Positions 27,108 through 35,989 of a stretch of 64,000 nucleotides of DNA are shown piece by piece; the first letter of the stretch is position 1, and every line of letters begins with the position of its first letter. The translations under genes were made by a program, and so were the position numbers. The notes under the pieces are model-generated. The model saw only the letters and a list, made by a program, of their open reading frames with translations, did no database searches and was not told the origin of the DNA. Location of the stretch: positions 1,054,001 to 1,118,000 of the forward strand of contig NZ_CP113343.1 in the NCBI RefSeq assembly GCF_026683955.1, given 5' to 3'. The DNA comes from Arthrobacter sp. MMS18-M83. GTDB taxonomy: Bacteria; Actinomycetota; Actinomycetes; Actinomycetales; Micrococcaceae.

Positions 27108-27129
27108 GGTGCTTACCCTAGCGGCCTGT

Positions 27130-27906
27130 TCAGACACGTTTCGTGTCGCGGCGGAAAGCCAACGCAGCCCCGGCCACGAAGATCACGAGCCAGAGAACCA
27201 CGTTGACGATCCACGCCCAGTCGAAGGTGCCGGTGATGGGACTCCGGGCCAGTTGCCCGATCCCGTATGCGGGCGTGAACTTGGCGATGTTCCCGAAGGT
27301 CTCCCCCATGATCTCGATCGGCATGAACAGTCCACCGAGCATGGCAAGGATGGCCAGGGCCGGGCCGAGGATCTGCATGACGTTCTGGCTCGGCATGAGG
27401 TATCCGACGAACAAGCCGAGGGCCGCGAAGACCAGGGAGCCCAGCCAAGCTACCAACCCCGCTGTCAGCCAAGTCTGCGCGTCCATGGTGACCCCGGCGA
27501 GGGCACCGATGACGAATTGGGCGACGACGGCAACGAGGGACAGCGTCAGCGCGGCCAGGGCTTTCACTGCGATGTATGCACCGGGCAGGAGGGGCGTGAG
27601 GCGAAGCTGGCGGCTCCAGCCTTGGGCGCGTTCCACTGCCACTTGGCTGCCCGCGCCCGTGGCAGCGGTCATGGCCGCGTAAACCGTCAGGCTGATGAGG
27701 ATGTACTGGCCGTAGCTGTGCCCGTTGGGCAGGAGCTTGTCTTTGTTGGACAGGCCGAAAATGAAGAAGAAGACGGCCGGCATGAACACCGTGAAAATGA
27801 TGGTCCGGCGGTTCCGGAGCATCCGCTTGATCTCGATCCAGAGGAACGTGCGGTTGACCCCGCCCGCGGACGGCTTCCGGTCCTGGATGACTGTTGCCGC
27901 GCTCAT
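27130..27906 (-). CDS. ABC-2 type permease
   Basis: A 258-residue integral membrane protein with six predicted spans, including FTVFMPAVFFFIFGL and VYAAMTAATGAGSQVA, typical of ABC-2 exporters. Its ATG overlaps the ATPase gene stop (ATGA), so the two are coupled. With that ATPase it should form an exporter for a drug, antimicrobial peptide or lipid; the substrate is not evident. Confidence 0.9.
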   Translation of the reverse strand: MSAATVIQDRKPSAGGVNRTFLWIEIKRMLRNRRTIIFTVFMPAVFFFIFGLSNKDKLLPNGHSYGQYILISLTVYAAMTAATGAGSQVAVERAQGWSRQLRLTPLLPGAYIAVKALAALTLSLVAVVAQFVIGALAGVTMDAQTWLTAGLVAWLGSLVFAALGLFVGYLMPSQNVMQILGPALAILAMLGGLFMPIEIMGETFGNIAKFTPAYGIGQLARSPITGTFDWAWIVNVVLWLVIFVAGAALAFRRDTKRV

Positions 27907-28841
27907 ACGAGGTCTCCTTCAAAAGTGATGCTCGTGGATTCCGGTGCGGCGTCGTCTCCAGTGAGGGCGACGAAGGCCTCCTCGAGGTTGTTGGCTGCCA
28001 CCTCGACGTCGTGCGCCCCGGTGTTGTTCAGCAAGTAGCGGACGACGGCGTCCGAGTCGCCGGTGCGGACGGTGAGGCGCCCGCCGTCGTAATCCATGCT
28101 TTCCACCGGCGGCATCCCGGCGAGCAGCCCGCGCTCTATTGCAGGAAGTGAAGCCTTGACGGTGCGGCCGGAGGCCAGGTTCTTGATTTGGGCGGCGGTA
28201 CCGTCGGCAACAATGCTGCCCTGCCGGACCAGGACAATCCTGTCCGCATAGGCGTCGGCTTCTTCGAGGTAATGGGTAGCGAAGATGACGGTCCGTCCGC
28301 GCAGTGCGTCGGCCCTGATGGCGCTCCAGAAGTCGCGCCGCCCGGCGACGTCCATGCCTGTAGTGGGCTCGTCCAGGATGAGCAATCCAGGATCGGAGAC
28401 GAGCGCCATGGCGAACCGCACGCGCTGCTGCTGGCCGCCCGAGCACTTCTCGACCTTGCGGTCCGCGATCTCCAGGATGCCCGCCCGGGCCAGGACTTCG
28501 TCCACCGGGCGGGAGGAATCGAACATGGCTGCGTTGAGCTGCACGGTCTCGCGGACGCTGATGTCCCGCAGCAAACCGCCGGTCTGCATCACGGCTGCCA
28601 CCTGGCCGCGGGCTATCGCACCCCGGGGAGTGTGCCCGAAGATGGAAACGCTTCCCTGGTCCGGGGCGCTCAATCCGAGGATCATGTCGATAGTGGTGGT
28701 CTTGCCCGCCCCGTTGGGACCGAGGAACGCCACCACCTCCCCCGGCTGCACGGTCAAGTCCAGGCCGCGGACGGCGTGGACCTTCCCGAAGCTCTTGTGC
28801 AGTCCGGCTGCGTGGACGGCCGGCACACTCGTTGTTGTCAT
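27903..28841 (-). CDS. ABC exporter ATP-binding protein
   Basis: A 312-residue ATPase. Walker A FLGPNGAGKTTT, Q-loop VAAVMQTGG, signature KCSGGQQQRV, Walker B LLILDEPT and H-loop FATHYLEEAD are all present. Start ATG 28841 is chosen for GGAG eight bases upstream; an upstream in-frame ATG at 28880 has no such site. It is the first gene of the four-gene operon (ATPase, permease, kinase, regulator). Confidence 0.93.
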   Translation of the reverse strand: MTTTSVPAVHAAGLHKSFGKVHAVRGLDLTVQPGEVVAFLGPNGAGKTTTIDMILGLSAPDQGSVSIFGHTPRGAIARGQVAAVMQTGGLLRDISVRETVQLNAAMFDSSRPVDEVLARAGILEIADRKVEKCSGGQQQRVRFAMALVSDPGLLILDEPTTGMDVAGRRDFWSAIRADALRGRTVIFATHYLEEADAYADRIVLVRQGSIVADGTAAQIKNLASGRTVKASLPAIERGLLAGMPPVESMDYDGGRLTVRTGDSDAVVRYLLNNTGAHDVEVAANNLEEAFVALTGDDAAPESTSITFEGDLV

Positions 28842-28925
28842 GACGCTCCTTGGCTGATGGTTTGCTCCACTACCCATCAAAGCCTGGATCCGTGGACCAT
28901 GCCCGGGCGTGTGTCACCAATGAGG

Positions 28926-28941
28926 GATGACAAATGTCATC
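28926..28941. promoter_or_regulatory. perfect palindrome, candidate response-regulator operator
   Basis: GATGACA-AA-TGTCATC is a perfect 7-bp inverted repeat, 85 bases upstream of the ABC ATPase start and five bases past the stop of the YibE/F gene. Its place and symmetry suit a dimeric LuxR-type regulator that controls its own operon. Binding is inferred. Confidence 0.5.
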
Positions 28942-28946
28942 GAGAG

Positions 28947-30383
28947 CTAGCGACGTTCTGCTTCCCTGCGTGCCCGCCTGGTCATGACGACGGCGGCGAG
29001 CTCGCCTGTGTCGAACGATTCGAAGGCGTCCGCGGACTCTGCGGTTTCAAGCTCACGAACGTTGCCGTCGTCGTCAGCTGCTTGCGGACCCGCGGCGTCG
29101 GCTGCCGCGAGCCGCCTGGGACCGGTCGCCTTGACCACCAGGACCGCGATCAACGTGGTCACGGGGATGGCCAGCACCAGGCCGATGGAGCCCACCAGCG
29201 TCCGGATGACTTCCTCGGACAACTCTGCACTGGTGAGCGCATCTACCAGCGGGCGGTCGTACAGCATGACAATGATCAGGATAGGAAGCGCGGCGCCAGC
29301 GTAGGCAAAGGCGATGGTGTAGACCGTGGAGGCGATGTGGTCACGGCCAATCCGCATGGCGGACGTGAACAGCGTGCGGGCACTCGTCTCAGGCGCGAGT
29401 TCATAGAGTTCCCACACGGCCGAAGACTGGGTGATGGTGACATCGTTCAGGACGCCTAGACCGGAGATGATGAGCCCGCACAAGATGATCCCGGAAATGG
29501 AGATCTTGTCCGACATGTTCACCAGCGCAGCGGCGTCATGGCTGCCGACTCCGGTCAGGTTGGCCGCGTCTGTGGCCCAGGCTGCCAGCAGCGCCGTGAT
29601 GCTGAGGCCGAAGATGGTGCCCAGCAAGGCGGTGGATGTCCTGGCCGAGAAGCCGTGGGCGAAATAGAGCACCCCCATCATGATGGCGGTGGAGCCAACC
29701 AACGCCACGAGCAGTGGCGGCTTGCCCTCCACGAGTCCTGGAAGCATGAAGCTGACCAGCACCACGTAGGCTCCGGCCAGTCCAAGCAGCGCCCTGAATC
29801 CGCGCCAGCGCGCGACTGCGATGACCACCACTGCGTACAGGATCGCCAAGAGGGCCATGGGCACGTTCCGCACGAAATCCAGGAAAACGTACGACGGCGA
29901 GCCGTTGCCCGCCGCTGCGCCCTGCACGCCGGAGAGGTTCAAGTACCGGATGCTATCCCCGACTTTCACGCCGTGGGATTTCGCGACGTCAGGGTTGATA
30001 ACCACCTTGACGGGACTGCCGCCATTGTCCGGCTGCGTGGACGCGAAGGTGCACTGGGAACCTTGCTGCTGCGCACCGTTGCTTTGGTCCGTCCCCGGAG
30101 CCTGGGCACCTTGGGCTTGCGCACCTTGGGAGCAGTTCTCCTGCGTGACGGCTTGGATCTTGCCCGTATCGAACGTCACGCCCGGGGCAGCCTGGTAGGG
30201 GCTCGCGAGGGATATGCCGGCCTTGCTCCCCGACGGCCACATGACCAGCATGGCAACGATCGTGAGCGCGGCAAGCGGCGCCAGCACGGCTACGAGGAGC
30301 CAGTTGGCCCGTTTGCGCGCCACCAGCGCCTGTGGGCTTGGCGCCAAGTGTTCCGTGTGACCGTGTGAATGACCGTGACCCAT
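28947..30383 (-). CDS. YibE/F family membrane protein
   Basis: A 478-residue protein with a His-rich N-terminus (MGHGHSHGHTEH), one membrane span, a polar external region, then seven or so spans. GVLYFAHGFSARTS and NDVTITQSSAVWEL are typical of the YibE/F family, whose function is unknown. The external region has an unusual Gln/Gly/Ala stretch with repeated QGAQ. ATG 30383 is preferred over TTG 30392 for its GAGG spacing. It may bind metal through the His-rich start (inference). Confidence 0.85.
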   Translation of the reverse strand: MGHGHSHGHTEHLAPSPQALVARKRANWLLVAVLAPLAALTIVAMLVMWPSGSKAGISLASPYQAAPGVTFDTGKIQAVTQENCSQGAQAQGAQAPGTDQSNGAQQQGSQCTFASTQPDNGGSPVKVVINPDVAKSHGVKVGDSIRYLNLSGVQGAAAGNGSPSYVFLDFVRNVPMALLAILYAVVVIAVARWRGFRALLGLAGAYVVLVSFMLPGLVEGKPPLLVALVGSTAIMMGVLYFAHGFSARTSTALLGTIFGLSITALLAAWATDAANLTGVGSHDAAALVNMSDKISISGIILCGLIISGLGVLNDVTITQSSAVWELYELAPETSARTLFTSAMRIGRDHIASTVYTIAFAYAGAALPILIIVMLYDRPLVDALTSAELSEEVIRTLVGSIGLVLAIPVTTLIAVLVVKATGPRRLAAADAAGPQAADDDGNVRELETAESADAFESFDTGELAAVVMTRRARREAERR

Positions 30384-30486
30384 TAGCTGCAAAACCTCAT
30401 GCCTACAACCCTACGTGGGCCGGCGCGGCGTCCCACCCAACTGACTGGCAGTTGTTGTCGTTTTGAGCCGTCAAAACGACTGTGGA

Positions 30487-30555
30487 GTCTCATGACTTAA
30501 TGGACACTTATGTCTCATGACTTCGTGGACAGTGTGTCTCAGGACCTCGTAGACA
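30487..30555. repeat. three tandem internal repeats at the left IS end
   Basis: Units begin at about 30487, 30511 and 30535, each reading GTCTCATGACTTCGTGGAC with a few changes, at a spacing of 24-25 bp. The right end has three units at 31841, 31867 and 31893 in the opposite orientation, spaced 26 bp. They look like multiple transposase-binding sites. Confidence 0.8.
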
Positions 30556-30557
30556 GA

Positions 30558-30597
30558 CGGGGCGGGTTTGCTCTGGTTCATGAGCAAACCCGCCCCG
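30558..30597 (+). promoter_or_regulatory. perfect 16-bp hairpin over the transposase start codon
   Basis: CGGGGCGGGTTTGCTC (30558-30573) pairs perfectly with 30582-30597, leaving the loop TGGTTCAT. The ATG at 30580-30582 begins in the loop and ends in the stem. In RNA this should block initiation, a known way for insertion sequences to limit transposase made from outside transcripts (for example IS10 and IS200). The role here is inferred. Confidence 0.7.
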
Positions 30598-31857
30598 AAG
30601 ATCAGTGTCCGTCATGCCGTTGCTACGTGGCCGGCCGATGCGCCACGCGGTGCCGTGAGCGCGTTCTGCACCGAACACGGTGTCTCGCGTGCCTGGTTCT
30701 ACAAGGTCCGCACGGCGGCCGGACGCGTCGGGCCGGTGAAGGCCCTGGAGATCAAGCGCCCGGTGCCGTTGACCAGCCCGAAAGCCACGGCACCGGCGAT
30801 GGTCGAACTCCTGCTGGCCACCCGGGCGGATCTTGAGGCCAAGGGGCTGGATCACGGCCCGTTGTCGGTAATCGCAAAGCTGTCCCGGCAAGGCTTCGCC
30901 CCGCCGTCCCGGGCGACGGTGGCCAGGATCTTCGACCGGGCCGGTGTCGTGGTGCCCGAGCCGCGGAAGAAGCCCCGCAGCGCCTACCAGCGGTTCGTCT
31001 ACCCGCAACCGAACGCGTGCTGGCAGATCGACGCGACCGAGTGGCGGCTGGCCGACGGGAAGACCGTGGCGGTCTTCCAGCTCCTCGATGACCACTCCCG
31101 CCTGGCCCTGGCCTCCCTGGCGGCCACCGGGGAAACGAGCGAGGCCGCGATCGCCGTCGTCGCCCTGGCCATCGAACGCCACGGCGTGCCGGAGAAATTC
31201 CTCTCCGACAACGGCGCGGCCCTGAACCCGACCCGCCGCGGACGCACCGGCGCACTCGTGGAGTTCCTCAAATCCCACGGTGTGGAACCGATCACCGGCA
31301 GACCGGGCAAACCCACCACCCAGGGCAAGAACGAACGCTTCCACCGCACCCTGCACCAGTACCTGCACCGCCAGCCGCCGGCCCCGTCGATTCCCGTCCT
31401 GCAAGCCCAGATCGATACCTTCGACCACTACTACAACACCGAACGCGAACACCAGGCCCTGCCCGGGGCCCTGACCCCGCAGGAAGCCTGGGACGCGACC
31501 CCGAAAACACCCGCACCGGCCCTCCCGGAACCCGCCATGACCGTCCCGGCACCGGCACGGAGCACGCAACGGCTCGTCAGGAACGACGGCCGCGTTACCG
31601 TGCTGGGAACCGCGTTCAACATCGGCCAGGACCTGGCCGGGAGCACCGTGCACATCGTTTACGACCACGCCGAGATCATGTTCTTCGACACCCGCGGCAC
31701 CGAGATCACCACCCACCCCCTGCCTGTCAAAGGCACCCGCTACGTCGGCAACGGCAAACCCTCAGGCATCGCAGCAGACCCCGCCGGAGCACGCCGGAAA
31801 CGGACACGCTACCCGCGCCTCAAACCACCCACGGACGAAGTGTCCACGAAGTCATGA
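30580..31857 (+). CDS. IS481-family transposase
   Basis: A 425-residue single-frame DDE transposase. An N-terminal helix-turn-helix (AFCTEHGVSRAWFYKVR) is followed by an HTH_21-like part. The rve integrase core has the catalytic triad in QIDATEW, FLSDNGAAL and GKNERFHRTL, and a basic C-terminus follows. ATG 30580 is chosen; TTG 30568 is also in frame. The stop lies inside the first right-end repeat, so gene and binding sites overlap. Confidence 0.92.
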   Translation: MSKPAPKISVRHAVATWPADAPRGAVSAFCTEHGVSRAWFYKVRTAAGRVGPVKALEIKRPVPLTSPKATAPAMVELLLATRADLEAKGLDHGPLSVIAKLSRQGFAPPSRATVARIFDRAGVVVPEPRKKPRSAYQRFVYPQPNACWQIDATEWRLADGKTVAVFQLLDDHSRLALASLAATGETSEAAIAVVALAIERHGVPEKFLSDNGAALNPTRRGRTGALVEFLKSHGVEPITGRPGKPTTQGKNERFHRTLHQYLHRQPPAPSIPVLQAQIDTFDHYYNTEREHQALPGALTPQEAWDATPKTPAPALPEPAMTVPAPARSTQRLVRNDGRVTVLGTAFNIGQDLAGSTVHIVYDHAEIMFFDTRGTEITTHPLPVKGTRYVGNGKPSGIAADPAGARRKRTRYPRLKPPTDEVSTKS

Positions 31858-31968
31858 GACATCAACCGTCCACAAGGTCATGAGACATGAACTGTCCACG
31901 AGGTCCCGAGACATGACAAGCCGTCAAAACGACAACTACTGCGAGCCAGTTGGGCTTGGTGCTGGGGT

Positions 31969-33342
31969 TCAGGCGGGCTTGATGTTTTGGTTCACGTGGA
32001 AGAGGTTTTCTGGATCGTATTTGCCCTTGATGGCTTGCAGCCGCTCGTAGTTGACCCCGTAGTTCTCACTGATCCTGCCCTGATCATCACCGTCCATGAA
32101 GTTGATATAGCCTCCCGGCGAGGAGTACGGGCGCAATGCCGCGGAGTAACTGCGGACCCAGTCGATATTCGCCGCGTTGTCTGCGGGGTCGTTCCACATG
32201 CAGGCGATCACCGGAGAGAACTTGACGCCGCGGTTGACGAATGCGGTGTCCGTCTGGCCCACGCGTTGCACCGCACCGTCGATCGGGTAGACGTGGACGG
32301 ACGTCTGCACGCTCGGAACTTTGCTTCCGTACTCAAGATGGGCCGCAATGGCGCCGTCGTTGAGCTCGGAGAGGAAATCCGCTTTCCAGTAGGCCTGCAT
32401 TCCTTTCGGAAGCAGCGGATCAAATGCCGAGTTGAGTGCCGGGTACGGCATGGGCCCCACCAGCGAACCCGCCACGGGGGCGACATCCAGGAACGGCTGC
32501 CAGCGGGCCGGTCCTTCTCCAGGATCACCGGTCCACATGCCAATGACCACGCAGACTGGTTTTCCGTGCCACTCCTCCGGCAGGAACGGTACGGGAGGCC
32601 CTTGGTGGAAGCCCAGGAACGCCCCGAATTCCTCAGGGGCAGTGTCCATGTAGTCGCGGTAGAACTTCGCAACGGTCTCAGCGTGCTCCATGCCGTAGAT
32701 GATGATCGCAGCGTGGACCATGTCCACGGGGTGCAGCTTGTACTCCAGGGACGTCACTACTCCGAAATTTCCTCCGCCTCCCCGCAGCGCCCACAAAAGA
32801 TCCTCGTTCCGGGTCTCGCTGACGGTCACGAACTTGCCGTCCGCTGTCACCACGTCAGCGGAGATCAGGTTGTCACACGACAGTCCGTGCTTGCGGGCAA
32901 GATAGCCGATGCCGCCACCCAGGGTCAGGCCTGCGATGCCGGTGGACCCCACGATCCCGCCGGTGGTGGCCAACCCGAAGGCATGGGTGGCGTGGTTGAA
33001 ATCTGCCCAGGTCGTTCCCGCTTCGGCACGGGCTGTACCGGCTTCGGGGTCCACACGCACTCCGGTGCGGTTGACGAAATCGATGACAAGGGCATCGTCC
33101 CAGGTCCCGAAACCGGGAGCGCTGTGGCCGCCGCCGCGGATGGCCAAGGGCAGGGAATTGTCCCGGGCGAAATTCACGCTTGCAATGACGTCCGCTACCT
33201 GGGCCACACGGACAACCCCTGCCGGACGTTTGTCGATCATCCCGTTATAGACGGCACGGGCGGAATCATAGTCAGGATCGCTTGGGGTGACGAGTTGCCC
33301 ACGGAGCTGTTCTCGCAGTCCGTCCAGGGCTGTTCCATTCAT
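31969..33342 (-). CDS. BBE-type FAD-binding oxidoreductase
   Basis: A 457-residue flavoenzyme of the berberine-bridge-enzyme group. The PP-loop reads IRGGGHSAPGFG with the histidine that links FAD, and the second linking residue is the cysteine in RKHGLSCDN, so bicovalent FAD is expected. The C-terminal BBE motif NYERLQAIKGKYDPENLF is complete. There is no export signal. Such enzymes oxidize sugars, alcohols or secondary metabolites with oxygen; the substrate here is unknown. Confidence 0.9.
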   Translation of the reverse strand: MNGTALDGLREQLRGQLVTPSDPDYDSARAVYNGMIDKRPAGVVRVAQVADVIASVNFARDNSLPLAIRGGGHSAPGFGTWDDALVIDFVNRTGVRVDPEAGTARAEAGTTWADFNHATHAFGLATTGGIVGSTGIAGLTLGGGIGYLARKHGLSCDNLISADVVTADGKFVTVSETRNEDLLWALRGGGGNFGVVTSLEYKLHPVDMVHAAIIIYGMEHAETVAKFYRDYMDTAPEEFGAFLGFHQGPPVPFLPEEWHGKPVCVVIGMWTGDPGEGPARWQPFLDVAPVAGSLVGPMPYPALNSAFDPLLPKGMQAYWKADFLSELNDGAIAAHLEYGSKVPSVQTSVHVYPIDGAVQRVGQTDTAFVNRGVKFSPVIACMWNDPADNAANIDWVRSYSAALRPYSSPGGYINFMDGDDQGRISENYGVNYERLQAIKGKYDPENLFHVNQNIKPA

Positions 33343-33467
33343 GGGTGTTACCGCCGATTCTCTTCATGAGACCGGAATAGTTCCACCCGCCGCTGCCCCA
33401 CCAGACCAACGGCCGGGGCTTACGTCGTCATGCCTACACCCAGGGCAGCGGCGGCGTCAAGGGTTCA

Positions 33468-33534
33468 CCCAACTGACTGGCAGTCGTTGTCGTTATGAGG
33501 GCTCACAACGACAACAACTGCGAGTTAGTTGGGC
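33468..33534. repeat. 67-bp palindromic repeat, copy 2
   Basis: The sequence begins CCCAACTGACTGGCAG and ends CGAGTTAGTTGGGC, with arms GTTGTCGTTATGAG and CTCACAACGACAAC. The right edge is 10 bases from the stop of the GNAT gene. It matches copies at 30436 and 58151 over almost its whole length. Confidence 0.88.
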
Positions 33535-33544
33535 TAGCCGCCAG

Positions 33545-34519
33545 CTATTCGCTGACTACCAACGTGTCCGGACCACGGAGCTTCGCTTTGCCCAGCTCGA
33601 GCAGCGGATCCACGACTGCGCGCACAGCCGTCATGGAATCGTCCACTTCAAGGAGCACCGGATGCTGGTAGGCAATAAGCGCCAGCAAATCACGGACTGC
33701 CTCGCGGGCCTCGTCATCCTGCAAACGCGGTTCGTGGCCCAGGAACACTTCCGAGGGTTCATCCGAGCTGCCCTGGGCATAGCTGATGGCGAAGGCCTGC
33801 AACTTGCCCTTGCGGGTGGCCGGAACGCCCGAACCAAAAGCACTGGCCTTCGGAGCGCGCAGCACGACGGCACCGTGCGCCCCCGTCAGCTCGTCAAGGA
33901 ACAGCCGCTGCACCGTGGGGATGCCGAGTTCGCCCGGGCTGTCCCAGTGGTGGACTGCGGTGTAGTACCGGCCGACGAGGTCGCTCAGTTCCACGGATCC
34001 CGTGGCGAGGTCTTCAATCTGCTCGGAAGCCGCTTCCTCGGAACCGTCGCCAAACACCGGAAGCCTCAACGGCTCCGGATCCACCACCACAAGCTGTGAG
34101 CGCTGGATGGGCGCGAGCCCTGCCCACTCGGCGAAAGCGGCACCGGAAGTGCCGGGCTCCACCTTGCTGCGCAGCTTGGTAACCCCCGACGGCGACTGTT
34201 CGGCCTCGCGTCGCAGCATGGTGAGGAGCGTGGCCCCTATCCCGCTCCGGCGGTGATCCTTGGCAACCTCGATGTAGGCCCAGAGGCGTTCCGGGTGCAG
34301 GGAAGCTTCGTGGACCACGCCGGCAGCCACCGGGATGCCGATGCCGTCAACAACGTCTTCCGCCACGATGCACCGGCGCCAAGGCTGGCCTTCGCCGCCG
34401 TTGCCCGATGGCGCCAGTGCTGGCCGGAACTGCTGGACCGGCAGGGTCTCTGGCCCACCCCACATTTCCAGGAGCGCCAGATCGTCGCCATCACGCCATT
34501 CGCGGTACTCGATTGACAC
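33545..34519 (-). CDS. GNAT-family N-acetyltransferase
   Basis: A 324-residue protein. The GNAT acetyl-CoA signature lies near residues 85-105 (AYIEVAKDHRRSGIGATLLTML), with the R/Q-x-x-G-x-G/A loop as RRSGIG. The C-terminal half resembles a second, degenerate GNAT lobe. It ends three bases before glyS begins its stop region, and both are on the minus strand, so co-transcription is likely. The acceptor substrate is not predictable. Confidence 0.8.
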   Translation of the reverse strand: MSIEYREWRDGDDLALLEMWGGPETLPVQQFRPALAPSGNGGEGQPWRRCIVAEDVVDGIGIPVAAGVVHEASLHPERLWAYIEVAKDHRRSGIGATLLTMLRREAEQSPSGVTKLRSKVEPGTSGAAFAEWAGLAPIQRSQLVVVDPEPLRLPVFGDGSEEAASEQIEDLATGSVELSDLVGRYYTAVHHWDSPGELGIPTVQRLFLDELTGAHGAVVLRAPKASAFGSGVPATRKGKLQAFAISYAQGSSDEPSEVFLGHEPRLQDDEAREAVRDLLALIAYQHPVLLEVDDSMTAVRAVVDPLLELGKAKLRGPDTLVVSE

Positions 34520-34521
34520 GC

Positions 34522-35907
34522 TTAAGCGCCGATCAGTCGTGCGGCCAAGTAGCCCTCAACCTTGTCGAGCGAGACGCGTTCCTGGCTCATGGTGTCACGC
34601 TCACGGATCGTGACCGCCTGGTCGTCAAGGGTGTCGAAGTCCACTGTGATGCAGAACGGAGTACCGATCTCGTCCTGGCGACGGTAGCGGCGGCCGATTG
34701 CGCCGGCGTCGTCGAAGTCGATGTTCCAGTTCTTGCGCAGCTGGGCGCCCAGGTCCTTCGCCTTCGGGGACAGATCCTCGTTCCGGCTCAGGGGAAGCAC
34801 GGCTGCCTTGACGGGGGCAAGTCGCGGGTCGAGCCTCAGGACAGTGCGGACGTCGACGCCGCCCTTAGTGTTGGGGGCCTCGTCCTCTGTGTAGGCGTCA
34901 ATCAAGAAGGCCATGAAGGAGCGGGTCAGGCCGGCCGCGGGCTCGATTACGTACGGGGTGTAACGCTCATCGGTGGCCTGGTTGAAGTAGCTCAGATCCT
35001 GGCCTGATGCTTTCGAGTGAGTGGTCAGGTCGAAGTCGGTCCGGTTGGCGATGCCCTCGAGCTCGCCCCACTCGGAGCCCTGGAAACCGAAGCGGTATTC
35101 GATGTCCGTGGTGCCTTTGGAATAGTGGCTCAGTTTGTCCAGAGGGTGCTCGAAGAAGCGCAAGTTCTCTGGCCGGATGCCCAGATCGGTGTACCAGGAC
35201 ATGCGTTCCTTCATCCAATACCGGTGCCATTCCTCGTCCGTGCCTGGCTCGACGAAGAATTCCATTTCCATCTGCTCGAACTCGCGGGTACGGAAGATGA
35301 AGTTGCCCGGCGTGATCTCGTTGCGGAAGGACTTGCCGATCTGGCCGATGCCGAACGGCGGCTTCTTGCGCGACGTGGTAAGTACGTTGCTGAAGTTCAC
35401 GAAGATTCCCTGCGCGGTTTCCGGGCGCAGGTAGTGCAGGCCTTCTTCGCTGGTCACCGGCCCGAGGTAGGTCTTGAGCAGGCCGGAGAACTCCTGCGGT
35501 TCGGTCCATTCGCCACGGGTGCCGCAGTTGGCGCAGGCGATGTCCTTGAGGCCGTTTTCGGCCGGACGGCCCTTCTTTTCCTCGTACTCTTCTTCGAGGT
35601 GGTCTGCGCGGTAGCGCTTGTGGCAGGAAAGGCACTCGACCAGCGGGTCCGAGAACACCTCCACGTGGCCGGAAGCTTCCCATACCTGGCGCGGCAGGAT
35701 CACGGAAGAATCCAGGCCAACAACATCCTCGCGGCCACGGACCACGCTCTGCCACCATTGGCGCTTGATGTTTTCCTTCAACTCGGCACCCAGGGGGCCG
35801 TAGTCCCACGCAGAGCGGGAGCCACCATAGATTTCACCGGCCTGGAACACGAAGCCCCTCCGCTTGGAGAGGGAAATGACCTGGTCGAGGACGGATTTTG
35901 CTGCCAT
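34522..35907 (-). CDS. glyS: glycyl-tRNA synthetase (single-chain class II)
   Basis: A 461-residue enzyme that charges tRNA-Gly. Class II motif 2 reads [19 protein letters not shown] and motif 3 is in [13 protein letters not shown]. Zinc-type cysteines occur at CLSCHKRY and CANCGTRG, and [15 protein letters not shown] is characteristic of the alpha2 eukaryal/actinobacterial type. Length is normal. ATG 35907 follows a GGAGT sequence. Confidence 0.97.
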   Translation of the reverse strand: MAAKSVLDQVISLSKRRGFVFQAGEIYGGSRSAWDYGPLGAELKENIKRQWWQSVVRGREDVVGLDSSVILPRQVWEASGHVEVFSDPLVECLSCHKRYRADHLEEEYEEKKGRPAENGLKDIACANCGTRGEWTEPQEFSGLLKTYLGPVTSEEGLHYLRPETAQGIFVNFSNVLTTSRKKPPFGIGQIGKSFRNEITPGNFIFRTREFEQMEMEFFVEPGTDEEWHRYWMKERMSWYTDLGIRPENLRFFEHPLDKLSHYSKGTTDIEYRFGFQGSEWGELEGIANRTDFDLTTHSKASGQDLSYFNQATDERYTPYVIEPAAGLTRSFMAFLIDAYTEDEAPNTKGGVDVRTVLRLDPRLAPVKAAVLPLSRNEDLSPKAKDLGAQLRKNWNIDFDDAGAIGRRYRRQDEIGTPFCITVDFDTLDDQAVTIRERDTMSQERVSLDKVEGYLAARLIGA

Positions 35908-35989
35908 GGGTACTCCAATGTTCTACAGGGCCGCTGGGTGCGGTCCGCGGTTGTGCGCGAAGGTAGTGCTTTGCAGGAAGCTGCGTGTC

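Larger units (their letters stand above)
30481..31918 (+). mobile_element. IS481-family insertion sequence with 15-bp target duplication
   Basis: The 1438-bp element is flanked by direct repeats AGCCGTCAAAACGAC at 30466-30480 and 31919-31933. Its ends start TGTGGAGTCTCATGACTT on the left and TGTCATGTCTCGGGACCT on the right (minus strand), imperfect inverted repeats of about 26 bp with 18 matches. Three further copies of a 21-bp unit lie inside each end. It encodes one DDE transposase. The intact ends, gene and target duplication indicate recent insertion and probable competence. Confidence 0.9.
30436..31955. repeat. 67-bp palindromic repeat, copy 1, split by the IS element
   Basis: Removing the IS and one 15-bp duplication joins 30436-30480 to 31934-31955. 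The result starts CCCAACTGACTGGCAG and ends GCGAGCCAGTTGGGC, with nearly complementary arms (TTGTTGTCGTTTTGA against TCAAAACGACAA). It matches copies at 33468 and 58151. The right edge is 13 bases from the stop of the flavin oxidoreductase gene. Confidence 0.85.
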
